Below, in pieces: positions 27,293 to 35,847 of a stretch of 64,000 bases of DNA. A program made the position numbers and the translations under genes. Positions within the stretch are counted from its first letter, which is position 1. Each line of letters starts with the position of its first letter. Source of the DNA: Rhizobium leguminosarum (GTDB lineage Bacteria > Pseudomonadota > Alphaproteobacteria > Rhizobiales > Rhizobiaceae); the NCBI RefSeq assembly GCF_002953715.1, contig NZ_CP025012.1:434001-498000 (forward strand). The letters run 5' to 3'. The notes beneath the pieces are model-generated. The model saw nothing but the letters and a program-made list of their open reading frames with translations, was not told the origin of the DNA and did no database searches.

Positions 27293-29185
27293 ATGAATAA
27301 ACCTCTGATGAGATGGTTGCCGAACGCGACAGCTCCTGTTGTTGAGGAGGCGCGTAACGCTGCCGAGACGGTGGATATCGGTCAACTACTTCGTCTCTCT
27401 CACTATGAATGGGACGCCGCAGGCGCTCGGCGCCTTGGTCGTGCGATACGCAAGGCTGATGGCGCTAAGCTTGCTGACCTGGTTCCGGTCAAGCTTCTGA
27501 TGTTTGCCAACGGCACAGCGGAGCATCTGGGCGATATCCTGACCGGCACCGGTCTGCGTCATGGTTTACTGATTTCGTCCCTTATCATCGAATATGAAAA
27601 TCCGGTGGCTTTTTTAGCGCGCGAGCGCCAACGGGTTGATGATTTCGGCCCGGACGTTGTTGTCGTCAACTATGACTGCCACGCTTTTTCCAGCTCCACG
27701 GCGCTCGCCGATAAGGCCGCTGCCGAAAACTTGGTGGATCGTTCTGTGGCAAGAATACGTTCGATCCAGGAGATGCTGAGTGCCGAACTCGGTAAACCTG
27801 TAATTCTCCAAACAATTTCGCCAGATCCTGCTGAGAGCCGGATGCATGTCGATCGCGTACTGGTCGGATCGTATAAGGACGTGGTTCATCGCACGAATTC
27901 CGGGATAGCCGATCTTGCTGGTGCAACCGGCGGGTTGCTGCTGGATGTTGCCTCCCTGGCCGAAGATGTCGGCTTGGACAGTTGGCATTCGGCACGCTAC
28001 CGGGCGATGGCAAAATATGGTTTCGCCCCTGACGTGTCTCCGCTCTACGCCGAGCATCTTTGCCGCTTGCTTGCAGTGCTGAGAGGCAAATCGAAACGCG
28101 TTCTTGTGCTTGACCTCGACAACACGCTCTGGGGCGGAATCGTCGGCGATGACGGGGTGGAGAACCTGGCGCTCGGTCCAGGCAGCCCAGTCGGTGAAGC
28201 CCATCTTGCGATACAGCTGATGGCGAAGTCGCTTCGCGAAAGAGGTGTGCTGATCTGCCTTTCTTCCAAGAATGATGAGGCTGTTGCCCTCAATGCGATC
28301 CGCTCGCATCCTGAGATGGCGCTGGCCGAAACCGATATCGCCATGTTCCAGATAAACTGGCAGGACAAGGCCGCTAATATCGAGGCCTTATCCAAGTCAC
28401 TGAACCTCGGCCTCGACAGTTTCGTATTCGTTGACGACAACCCGGCCGAACGTGCGATTGTTCGTATGGCCTTTCCCCAGGTCAGTGTCCCGGAGTTGCC
28501 AAAGGACGTCACGGAATGGCTGCCGGTATTACAATCGGCACGGTTTTTCGAATCGGCGGGGCTCACCGCGGAAGACAAGCAGCGTGCAGGCTACTATCAG
28601 GCTGAGAGCCGTCGTGCCGCGCAGCTCAAGGACTTTGCCGGCCATGATGACTATTTGAAGTCGCTGGACATGGTTATGGACATCACGCCCTTCGATGCCA
28701 CCGGGCGAAAGCGCATAAGTCAGCTGGTTTCCAAATCCAATCAGTTCAATCTGACGACGATACGATACTCAGAGGCGGAGGTTGCTCAGCTGGAAGCCGA
28801 TCCTTCGATGTTGACGGCTCAGATAAGGTTGGTCGACAGCTTCGGCGACAATGGTATGATCTGTGTCGTGGTGGCGCGGGATGGTGAAGAGCATCTGGAA
28901 ATCGCCGAATGGCTAATGTCCTGTCGCGTTCTCGGCCGACGAGTGGAAGAAGCAACGCTGGACTGGCTGGTTCGGCAGGCAAAATTGCGTGGAAAAGCGT
29001 TCGTGACCGGACGCTTTATCCCCACGGCGAAGAACATGATGGTCAAGAACCACTATGAACGCCTGGGCTTTTCTCTCGTTGATGAGGATAGCGCGGGCGC
29101 TACCACTTGGGTGCTTGAAGTTGCGGCCTATAGCGAATATGCACCCCCGATACTGATCAAAGACTCGATTTCGGAACAGAGATAG
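27293..29185 (+). CDS. FkbH-like HAD-IIIC family protein
   Basis: A 630-residue protein with three parts: an N-terminal SGNH-like region (to about residue 260), a HAD domain with the DxD nucleophile motif VLDLDNTLWGG (Asp274, Asp276), SSKND and FVDDNPAER, and a C-terminal GNAT-like region (about residues 470-610, with VSKSNQFNLTT and GRFIPTAKNMMVKNHYERLGF in parts). This is the FkbH architecture. Characterised members move a phosphoglycerate-derived glyceryl unit onto an ACP. The adjacent ACP supports this. In a polysaccharide locus the loaded unit probably becomes an acyl group on a sugar; that part is inference. Confidence 0.8.
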   Translation: MNKPLMRWLPNATAPVVEEARNAAETVDIGQLLRLSHYEWDAAGARRLGRAIRKADGAKLADLVPVKLLMFANGTAEHLGDILTGTGLRHGLLISSLIIEYENPVAFLARERQRVDDFGPDVVVVNYDCHAFSSSTALADKAAAENLVDRSVARIRSIQEMLSAELGKPVILQTISPDPAESRMHVDRVLVGSYKDVVHRTNSGIADLAGATGGLLLDVASLAEDVGLDSWHSARYRAMAKYGFAPDVSPLYAEHLCRLLAVLRGKSKRVLVLDLDNTLWGGIVGDDGVENLALGPGSPVGEAHLAIQLMAKSLRERGVLICLSSKNDEAVALNAIRSHPEMALAETDIAMFQINWQDKAANIEALSKSLNLGLDSFVFVDDNPAERAIVRMAFPQVSVPELPKDVTEWLPVLQSARFFESAGLTAEDKQRAGYYQAESRRAAQLKDFAGHDDYLKSLDMVMDITPFDATGRKRISQLVSKSNQFNLTTIRYSEAEVAQLEADPSMLTAQIRLVDSFGDNGMICVVVARDGEEHLEIAEWLMSCRVLGRRVEEATLDWLVRQAKLRGKAFVTGRFIPTAKNMMVKNHYERLGFSLVDEDSAGATTWVLEVAAYSEYAPPILIKDSISEQR

Positions 29186-29193
29186 GAATAGGG

Positions 29194-30141
29194 ATGTCTG
29201 AACGGAGCTCCGTGGTTGATGGTACAAACTATCCCAACCTCGACGCACTTCTTGCCCTGCAATACAGCGTGACGCCGCAACACAGACGCTATCTCGAAGC
29301 GCGCATGGGCGAGGCGAACGGGGATTTTGCGTTCCTCGAAACATTGTCAACGCAGATATTAGCGCTGGGCGGCGAGAGAATGCGCGAGATTTGCGCAAAT
29401 TATGATTTCATCTGCAGCATCGTCCGCGAGGAGGAAATCTACTTCCGCCGCAATGGAAACTATCGCCTCACGACCTTCGAGGAAGCGAATCGGCTCGTCT
29501 ATTCGGACAAAGCCTTCATGGGGCGTTACATGGACGGCCTCCTGCTGACACAGGTTTATTGGTCCAACCACTCGGCAAGTTACGCCTTTTACAAGAATGA
29601 ATTCCTGGCCAAGGCTGTCGAAGGCTATGACTATCTGGAGATCGGTCCCGGTCACGGTCTGCTGCTCTATCAGGCGATATCGGACGATCGGAACGGCTCG
29701 GTCTCCGGTTGGGACGTGAGCAAGACAAGCATCGAACAGACGTTCGAGGCCCTTGAGACGCTCGGTTTGCATGGCAAGAAAGTCGATCTGGCTCTGCGCG
29801 ATCTCTACGCTCCGCGCCAGGATGAGAAGCTCTTCGACTGCGTGACATTCTCCGAAGTCCTGGAACATCTGGAAAAGCCCCAGTTGGCGCTGGAAAGCTT
29901 GCTGCAGATTCTGAAACCGGGCGGCCGGCTGTATGTGAATGTCCCGATCAACAGCCCTGCACCGGATCATCTTTACCTTTTGCGTTCGCCTGATGAAGTT
30001 CTCGATGCCATTCGCACTGCCGGTTTCGAAATCGAGACTTCCGCTTTCTATCCTATGACCAACCACACGATGGCGCAGGCCTTGAAACATCGGTTGACCA
30101 TTTCCGCATGCGTAATTGCACGACGGCCGGTGAAAGATTGA
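29194..30141 (+). CDS. Class I SAM-dependent methyltransferase
   Basis: A 315-residue methyltransferase. Motif I is YLEIGPGHGLLLYQAI near residue 150, then GWDVSKTSIEQT, FDCVTFSEVLEHLEKP and LQILKPGGRLYVNVPINSPAPDHLYL in parts. The 130-residue N-terminal domain is helical and not recognised. Position 8 bases after the FkbH-like gene and overlap (TGATG) with the VOC gene place it in the ACP module. Methylation of the ACP-bound acyl unit is possible, as in methoxymalonyl-ACP pathways, but sugar methylation is equally plausible. Confidence 0.7.
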   Translation: MSERSSVVDGTNYPNLDALLALQYSVTPQHRRYLEARMGEANGDFAFLETLSTQILALGGERMREICANYDFICSIVREEEIYFRRNGNYRLTTFEEANRLVYSDKAFMGRYMDGLLLTQVYWSNHSASYAFYKNEFLAKAVEGYDYLEIGPGHGLLLYQAISDDRNGSVSGWDVSKTSIEQTFEALETLGLHGKKVDLALRDLYAPRQDEKLFDCVTFSEVLEHLEKPQLALESLLQILKPGGRLYVNVPINSPAPDHLYLLRSPDEVLDAIRTAGFEIETSAFYPMTNHTMAQALKHRLTISACVIARRPVKD

Positions 30142-30584
30142 TGCCTGCCGAATTGGCGCTTCAGTTCGATCATTGCGGGATAGTGGTTAGCGACATCGAG
30201 CAGGGTCTTTGGTCGCTCGCGAAGATTCTGCCGATCGTCGGCAAAACCGAGCGCTTCGATGACGCCGGGTTGGGGGTTTCGGTTCAGTTCTTGCAGGATG
30301 CCAGCGGCATGGTGTTCGAGCTGATAGCCCCTCTGGGGGATAAGTCTCCGGTAAAGAAGATCGCAGCGACGAAGGTTGGAGTCCTCAACCAAATCGCCTA
30401 CAGGGTGCGAAGCTTGGAAGCAGGCGCTCATCATTTCCGGGCGCAACAGGCTCTGCCCGTTGGCACCGCTAAGCCGGCAATTGCCTTCGGCGGGGCTCTC
30501 GTGCAGTTCTTTTATCTGCCGGCCGGCTTGGTCGTCGAGTTGATCGAAGCTGAAACATTCAGTCATCATTTCAATGTGCTATGA
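30141..30584 (+). CDS. VOC-family (glyoxalase/methylmalonyl-CoA epimerase-like) protein
   Basis: A 147-residue single-VOC-fold protein. The ATG at 30141 overlaps the methyltransferase stop. FDHCGIVVSDIEQGL at the start provides the metal-ligand His, FELIAPLGDKSP closes the first half, and NQIAYRVRSLEAGAHHFR with VVELIEA the second. It resembles methylmalonyl-CoA epimerases, so epimerisation of a 2-substituted acyl-ACP is conceivable. The gene ends the plus-strand operon, overlapping the convergent ceramidase-like gene by 6 bases. Confidence 0.7.
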   Translation: MPAELALQFDHCGIVVSDIEQGLWSLAKILPIVGKTERFDDAGLGVSVQFLQDASGMVFELIAPLGDKSPVKKIAATKVGVLNQIAYRVRSLEAGAHHFRAQQALPVGTAKPAIAFGGALVQFFYLPAGLVVELIEAETFSHHFNVL

Positions 30585-31847
30585 GGAATAAGGCTTAGCT
30601 TCCTTCAAGGCACGCAATGCGGTTCCGATGCGATCCTCGGTATCTGGAAGAAATTGCCCGGAAAACCCGAAAATAGGCCTGAATCCCACAACCTCATATC
30701 CTCCTTCCCCTATGGCCCTGTTGTCCGGCAGATATCCGAACACGTCGCCGGAATAGCCCACAGGCCAGGCATCGTCACCGAAAATATTCCGGATCAATTG
30801 CCCATATGAATTGAAGGGCTCGGCGGATATGCAGACAAGGTTCAAGGCACCGGCTATTTGGAGGTGGTCGAAGGTAAGGTCGCCCTCGGCGCCGTCCCCT
30901 GCGATCGAGGAAAGCGCCAGTTTTGTTCTTGTATATGAGAGTTGAGTGATAGCCTCTCCGAAACGCACAGCCTTCAGAGAGTTCGTGAGCACGCTGGTCA
31001 CGCCCGAGAGGAAGCGATCATAGGTGTTCTGGTCTGGCTCTCTGAAATAGGGCCCGGGAAAACCTGTGACCAGATCCATCGGTTTAGGGATTCGTCCCAA
31101 AAATCTCGGCCGAATGTCGCCGGTAAATCCTTGGCAGAACACCACGCTCGCCTTCTGGCCAAGAGTTTCGCGAAGGCCTTCTCTGGCCGCTCCGGGAAAC
31201 GCCGATGATAGCGAGAGGGGATCGGCGGCAGAAACCGGATGACAAGCCCAGTTCCAGAGGACAGCAGGAGTGTCATTATCTTCTGTTGTTATCGCTAGAG
31301 CAGAAAGTCGGGTGTCGATCTGGCGTTTTAACGCCGGAGCGAGGCACATCTCCCTGCGAATGAATGGCCAGCGGCGAGCGATACGAAACCGGGGGCCTCT
31401 TCGAGAAATCGCGAACGCAGCGGCATTTTCGGAGGTGGCCGTTCCGACGGACTTGATCGCCGACGCTTCTTTCCTGAGCGTTTCGATCAACCGAACGGCG
31501 GCAGTCACCACCTCATCAATGTAACCGGCGGTAAATATACCGAGATTGTGCCGCTTGCGGTCTAACGACGGAGCGTAATGCGTATGACTGGCCAGCAGCA
31601 GTAATCTGGGTGTACCCGTCACGCGCGCAGCGATCTCGCCTTCCAGATCTCCGCAGAAGAGAGCATCTAACGACAGGATGATAACTTCGAGCTCGTGAGA
31701 GGCAAAGCGGACGCCATTAATTTCCAGCCGCCCGGAACTACTTGTAAAGGGAGAGGTACGATGCATGTAGCCCGCAAGCGGAATGGGTGTCGATGGCGTG
31801 ATGTCGACATGGGCTGATGAGAACAGCAATTCGCTCGGCCTATTCAT
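30579..31847 (-). CDS. Neutral/alkaline ceramidase N-terminal-domain-like protein, nucleophile replaced
   Basis: A 422-residue protein starting at the ATG 31847 (a TTG at 31874 would add nine residues). It shows the neutral-ceramidase fold pattern: SSAHVDITPSTPIPLAGY at the start, ASHTHYAP for zinc ligands, and WNWACHPV. In true neutral ceramidases the active serine lies in GDVSPN; here the segment reads GDIRPR, with Arg246 at the serine position. So classic ceramidase activity is doubtful. No signal peptide is visible, so it is probably cytoplasmic. Place in the O-antigen operon suggests sugar or acyl-amide processing. This is inference. Confidence 0.65.
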   Translation of the reverse strand: MNRPSELLFSSAHVDITPSTPIPLAGYMHRTSPFTSSSGRLEINGVRFASHELEVIILSLDALFCGDLEGEIAARVTGTPRLLLLASHTHYAPSLDRKRHNLGIFTAGYIDEVVTAAVRLIETLRKEASAIKSVGTATSENAAAFAISRRGPRFRIARRWPFIRREMCLAPALKRQIDTRLSALAITTEDNDTPAVLWNWACHPVSAADPLSLSSAFPGAAREGLRETLGQKASVVFCQGFTGDIRPRFLGRIPKPMDLVTGFPGPYFREPDQNTYDRFLSGVTSVLTNSLKAVRFGEAITQLSYTRTKLALSSIAGDGAEGDLTFDHLQIAGALNLVCISAEPFNSYGQLIRNIFGDDAWPVGYSGDVFGYLPDNRAIGEGGYEVVGFRPIFGFSGQFLPDTEDRIGTALRALKEAKPYSS

Positions 31848-31877
31848 GCGCTGATTGCCTTCTGTCGCGTCCAAGTT

Positions 31878-32741
31878 CTATTTGTACATTGAGATGCCGC
31901 GGCGTCCCAGTTCCAGGCCGATCTCGATGGTTTCACGTACTGGCGCAGACCAAATACGGAGATTGGACACACGTCGTTCTTTGAAGATGTCCCGTGGAAA
32001 ATGCCGGGCGAATTTTCCGGCATCGAAATGTCCGTGCCGATGAAGGAATGTATGTTGCCCTTCAGCCTTTCTGGTCAGACTCTTCCATCGATAGGTGGTA
32101 CTGCCGTGAAATATTGCCGCGAAGAATGGCAGCTCGTGTCGAAGGATCGCCTCCACGGCGTGAAGCGGCGTCATGCTTGCCAAACGCGGTCCAACCCCCG
32201 CGACCACACACAACGCATCCAGTTCCATCAGCCGCTGATAAGGAGAAGCGGCATCCCACGCTGTCTCGGTGAGATGATGGTCACGCGTTAGATATTCCGC
32301 ATTCGGCCCCAGGGCAATCACCGAAGACGAAAGATGGATGCTGCGTTTGACGCCCGGATATCGGCGAAAGACTTCGCAGATAAGGCCGGTGGAAACTGGC
32401 TCGAGTTCGACGACGAACAGCTTCTCAGGTTCGAAGTTCAATGGAATGGCCGGCATGACCAGAGTACCTTCCGGGCCTATCATTTCCAGCAGTAGGTCGA
32501 TGATTGTCGAAGGCTTCTGATCGTAGTTGTAGAATTCGTTCCAGGAGGTCTGTAGCCAAACGGTGCGACCCTTGGACACCTGCAAGGCGGCGAAAGCCTC
32601 ACGCAACGCTTCCGTCGAATATTTCTCGCGATAGAACCACTTTTCAAATGCCAACTTGCGCAGACGGATATGGGAACGGACGTCCTTCCGGCCTACGATT
32701 TTTCGCAGGATCGCAATTCCCGTTTGGCGCATTGAAAACAT
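31878..32741 (-). CDS. AAC(3)-family N-acetyltransferase-like protein
   Basis: A 287-residue protein of the aminoglycoside 3-N-acetyltransferase (antibiotic_NAT) family. The ATG at 32741 overlaps the flippase stop (TGATG). Typical segments are VWLQTSWNEF, GPEGTLVMPAIPLNF, KRSIHLSSSVIALGPNAEYLT and SPYQRLMELDALCVVAGVG with TPLHAVE (catalytic His). In polysaccharide loci such proteins acylate amino sugars rather than antibiotics. It is a reasonable acceptor enzyme for an acyl group made by the FkbH/ACP module. Confidence 0.75.
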   Translation of the reverse strand: MFSMRQTGIAILRKIVGRKDVRSHIRLRKLAFEKWFYREKYSTEALREAFAALQVSKGRTVWLQTSWNEFYNYDQKPSTIIDLLLEMIGPEGTLVMPAIPLNFEPEKLFVVELEPVSTGLICEVFRRYPGVKRSIHLSSSVIALGPNAEYLTRDHHLTETAWDAASPYQRLMELDALCVVAGVGPRLASMTPLHAVEAILRHELPFFAAIFHGSTTYRWKSLTRKAEGQHTFLHRHGHFDAGKFARHFPRDIFKERRVSNLRIWSAPVRETIEIGLELGRRGISMYK

Positions 32742-34252
32742 CAAGACCGCTCTCCTAAACGCGTGCGCATCAGAAAGAAAAGACCGGCAACGGCAGAACC
32801 CGCCGGGAGCGGCAGCCATAGAAGGCTTGCGAGGAAGAACTCGAGGAGATTACCGGGCGGCAACAGGCCGACCGCCAGCTCCGCGCTCGCAAGTGAGATC
32901 AGGAAGCCAGCCACGAAGGGGGCGATTATGACAAGCACATATTCCCCAACTTGAACGGCAAAAGCACGTTTCAACTCAAGCGCCAGCGGAATGCTGACGC
33001 ACACGGCCTCAGATACGAATATGGCAGCGGCAATTCCCCGCGCCCCGAAAATACCGCCTGCCGTTACGCAAAGGATGACGAGGGCAATGAATTGCACCAC
33101 CTTGCTGTAGCTAATTGAACGGGGACGTCCGGTCAGCATCAGCGAACCAAACGCGGTGATAGAGGGGAAGGCCAGTGCGACATTCCCGAGCATTAGCCCC
33201 GTCACCACCGGGTCCGCTCTATAGCCACCCATCGTCCAAAATCGAACCATCTCCTCCTGGAATATCAGGAAATAGGCAATCACCATGCCGGTGGCCGTGC
33301 CGACGGCGGCCATGCAGAGGAGAACTGAGTGCCTAGCACTCGCATGGTATCCGGCGGCCCACAGATGCCCAACCTCGGTGACAAAGGCATTTGTGATGAA
33401 CGTGGCCACTTGACGGACAAAGCTGGCAATCACCCTCGTCAACGATAGCAGCACGACGCCGGTAGCCGAGATTCCGAGAAAGCCCATGACAATTGTCGGG
33501 ACGCTGAGAAGCACGAGATCGGCCGAGACCGGAATGACGTAGGCGCGGGCCGCTTTTAATACATCGATCGGTCCAATAGTGCTTTGGAGCCAGATGATGC
33601 CTCGAAATTGCGACATATGCTTCCGGGTGAGCCATATACCTCCCGCGAGAAGGACAAGCTGTATGGCGAAGTATGCACCAGCGACCTCGGCAATGCCGCC
33701 GTCCAAAATCAGCGCAAGGCAAATTGCTGCCGTCGTTGCGATGATCTGGATTAGGCTCCAGGAAGCAAGTGGATTGATCGCGTTCTGGGCGCGCAGGATC
33801 GCTGACAAATATGATGACGCCACGGTCGTCAGGCCGCTGAACATCATGAAAATCAGAGCGAACGTCATCTCGACCGAGCTCGCGCCGCTAAGATTAAGCA
33901 TACCCGGGATCGGCAGCAGAAGACATCCGAAGACGATGAACGCGCCAGCGATGGAGAGCGTCGTTGCATAGGCACGCGCGCTGTTGCCAAGCGTCGCGCT
34001 GACCTCGCCCTCGGGATCCTTTCCATCCCGAAGTGCATCATGCAGCTTGAGATATGTCAGCGAATGCAGACCAAGATCGACGACAATCAGCATCGTCGAA
34101 ATCGACAGGATGATCAGCCAGGACCGATAAAGATCGTCCGACCAATGGGACAGGAACACCGGTACCAGCAGGATCTGCTGAATGACGGTAGTCGCCGCCA
34201 CAGCCAACTGCATGAAAATTCGGTGCAGCAGCTGGGGATAGGTCAGTCTCAT
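32741..34252 (-). CDS. Polysaccharide flippase (Wzx-like, MOP superfamily)
   Basis: A 503-residue integral membrane protein with about twelve to fourteen hydrophobic segments. It starts RLTYPQLLHRIFMQLAVAATT after ATG 34252 (an upstream ATG at 34279 would add nine residues). The layout of MOP flippases is seen: positively charged short loops, a VFLSHWSDDLYRSWLI segment in the first hairpin and GFLGISATGVVLLSLTRVIASFVRQ midway in parts. It would move the undecaprenyl-linked repeat unit across the inner membrane for Wzy. It is coupled to the AAC(3)-like gene. Confidence 0.8.
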   Translation of the reverse strand: MRLTYPQLLHRIFMQLAVAATTVIQQILLVPVFLSHWSDDLYRSWLIILSISTMLIVVDLGLHSLTYLKLHDALRDGKDPEGEVSATLGNSARAYATTLSIAGAFIVFGCLLLPIPGMLNLSGASSVEMTFALIFMMFSGLTTVASSYLSAILRAQNAINPLASWSLIQIIATTAAICLALILDGGIAEVAGAYFAIQLVLLAGGIWLTRKHMSQFRGIIWLQSTIGPIDVLKAARAYVIPVSADLVLLSVPTIVMGFLGISATGVVLLSLTRVIASFVRQVATFITNAFVTEVGHLWAAGYHASARHSVLLCMAAVGTATGMVIAYFLIFQEEMVRFWTMGGYRADPVVTGLMLGNVALAFPSITAFGSLMLTGRPRSISYSKVVQFIALVILCVTAGGIFGARGIAAAIFVSEAVCVSIPLALELKRAFAVQVGEYVLVIIAPFVAGFLISLASAELAVGLLPPGNLLEFFLASLLWLPLPAGSAVAGLFFLMRTRLGERS

Positions 34253-34292
34253 GAAGGTTCCGCTGCTCAATGCATACAAAGTCGTCGATGGC

Positions 34293-35387
34293 TTAGAAAA
34301 ACTTTCTTATGGCACCGATCACGATATCCGCATCCGCAATGCTCATGTGCTCGCCGATCGGAAGGCTGAGCAGCGTCTCGTCGGATCTGTTGACGAAAAG
34401 GTCCTCCTCCGCCTGACCGTGCGACAGATAGGCGCCGAGCTTGGGAAGCGCAATGGGGTAGTGCACCCCGGTTTGGATGCCCACCTCGGAAAGGTGAGCC
34501 GCAAGAGCATCGCGGCGGCCAGTACGCACGACGAAGAGATGATAGACTTGATGTGCCCAATTTTTCCGAGAAGGCAGGATCAGTCCGTTTACGCCGGCCA
34601 GACCATCGAGGTAGCGATCGGCAATGGCTATGCGTTTTTTGATCCAGCCATCCAGATGCTTCAGCTTGGCGCTCAGGACGGCTGCCTGAAGACCGTCGAG
34701 ACGGGAATTGCGTCCTTCGAACTGGTGATCGTATTTGGCGGTTCTGCCGTGATTGGCGATCATTCGCAGACGTTTGCCATAGGCTTCATCGTTGCAGACG
34801 ATGGCCCCTGCATCGCCATAGGCCCCTAGATTCTTTCCGGGATAGAAGCTAAACGTCCCGACGTCGCCTATCGTCCCGACAGGTCGTTCCTTGTATCGAG
34901 CACCGTGCGCCTGGGCGCAATCTTCGATGATCCTGAGCCCATGTTCGCTGGCAATTTCTGCAAGTCCGTCCATGTCACAGGGATGACCGTAAAGGTGCAC
35001 GGCCATGATAGCGGCCGTTTTCGGCGACAGCTTTGCACGCACGCTTTCCGGAGTGATCGTATAAGAGCCGCTGTCGACATCAGCGAAGACGACCTTGTGC
35101 CCCAGCCTTGATACGGCTTCGGAACTTGCGATGAAAGTATTGCCCGGCACGATGACTTCGCTGCCTGTCGGTAGGTCCATAGCCTCGATCGCAATTTCTA
35201 TCGCATCCGTGCCGTTGCCGACGCCAATGCAGTAGTTCGCACCTGTCCAGGCCGCGAACTCTGTCTCGAAGGCCGCTACGTATTTTCCGCCGATAAATGC
35301 CGAATTGGCGATAACATCAGCAATCGCCGCATCGATGTCGTCTTTGATCGACAGATATTGTGCGTGCAGATCCAGGAACTTAACCAT
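34293..35387 (-). CDS. DegT-family aminotransferase, WbpE/WlbC-like
   Basis: A 364-residue sugar aminotransferase. ATG at 35387 follows GAGGG and overlaps the acetyltransferase stop region. The PLP lysine is Lys185 in FSFYPGKNLGAYGDAGAIV, the motif of WbpE, FdtB and QdtB enzymes that aminate C3 of a 3-keto sugar. Together with the WbpB-like dehydrogenase and WbpD-like acetyltransferase just upstream, it would convert the 3-keto-GlcNAcA derivative to UDP-GlcNAc(3N)A. Gene order B-D-E matches that in Pseudomonas. Confidence 0.8.
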   Translation of the reverse strand: MVKFLDLHAQYLSIKDDIDAAIADVIANSAFIGGKYVAAFETEFAAWTGANYCIGVGNGTDAIEIAIEAMDLPTGSEVIVPGNTFIASSEAVSRLGHKVVFADVDSGSYTITPESVRAKLSPKTAAIMAVHLYGHPCDMDGLAEIASEHGLRIIEDCAQAHGARYKERPVGTIGDVGTFSFYPGKNLGAYGDAGAIVCNDEAYGKRLRMIANHGRTAKYDHQFEGRNSRLDGLQAAVLSAKLKHLDGWIKKRIAIADRYLDGLAGVNGLILPSRKNWAHQVYHLFVVRTGRRDALAAHLSEVGIQTGVHYPIALPKLGAYLSHGQAEEDLFVNRSDETLLSLPIGEHMSIADADIVIGAIRKFF

Positions 35388-35847
35388 CAATATCCCTCAT
35401 CTTTCGTGCGGGATTTCCCGCGTAGATGCCCGGCGTCGTAATGTCCTTGGTGACGACCGCGCCGGCACCGATGACGACCTTGTCGCAGATCGTAACAGGA
35501 AGAATGGTGGCATTACTTCCAATCGAGACGTCGTTTCCAATCGTCGTGGAGCGCCATAGCGATTTGTTGCCTCTGGCGGGGCCCCCGGTCGCAAAAGTAT
35601 CGTTGACGAACATCACGCCATGCCCGACGAAGACGTCATCCCCGATTGTCACGAATTCGCAAATGAAGCTATGGGACTGGACGCGCGTCCGGTTGCCGAT
35701 CCTGACATTCTTCTGGACTTCCACGAAAGGCCCGACGAAGACATCGTCGCCGAGAACACAATCATAAACGTTGGATGGCGCAATGATCGTCACGCGCTCT
35801 CCGGCGATGACGTCCCGCACTGAAACTTCTTTTTTCGTGGTAGTCAC
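35380..35847 (-). CDS. Hexapeptide N-acetyltransferase, WbpD/WlbB-like
   Basis: A 155-residue left-handed beta-helix acetyltransferase. Hexapeptide turns run from GDDVFVGPFVEVQKNVRIGN to NDVSIGSNATILPVTI and VVIGAGAVVTKDI in short blocks, ending GIYAGNPARKMRDI. The HGVMFVND loop contains the conserved Asn/Asp region of WbpD. It would acetylate the 3-amino group formed by the WbpE-like enzyme. Its start overlaps the stop of the WbpB-like gene by ATGA and its stop lies within the start region of the aminotransferase gene. Confidence 0.8.
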   Translation of the reverse strand: MTTTKKEVSVRDVIAGERVTIIAPSNVYDCVLGDDVFVGPFVEVQKNVRIGNRTRVQSHSFICEFVTIGDDVFVGHGVMFVNDTFATGGPARGNKSLWRSTTIGNDVSIGSNATILPVTICDKVVIGAGAVVTKDITTPGIYAGNPARKMRDIDG

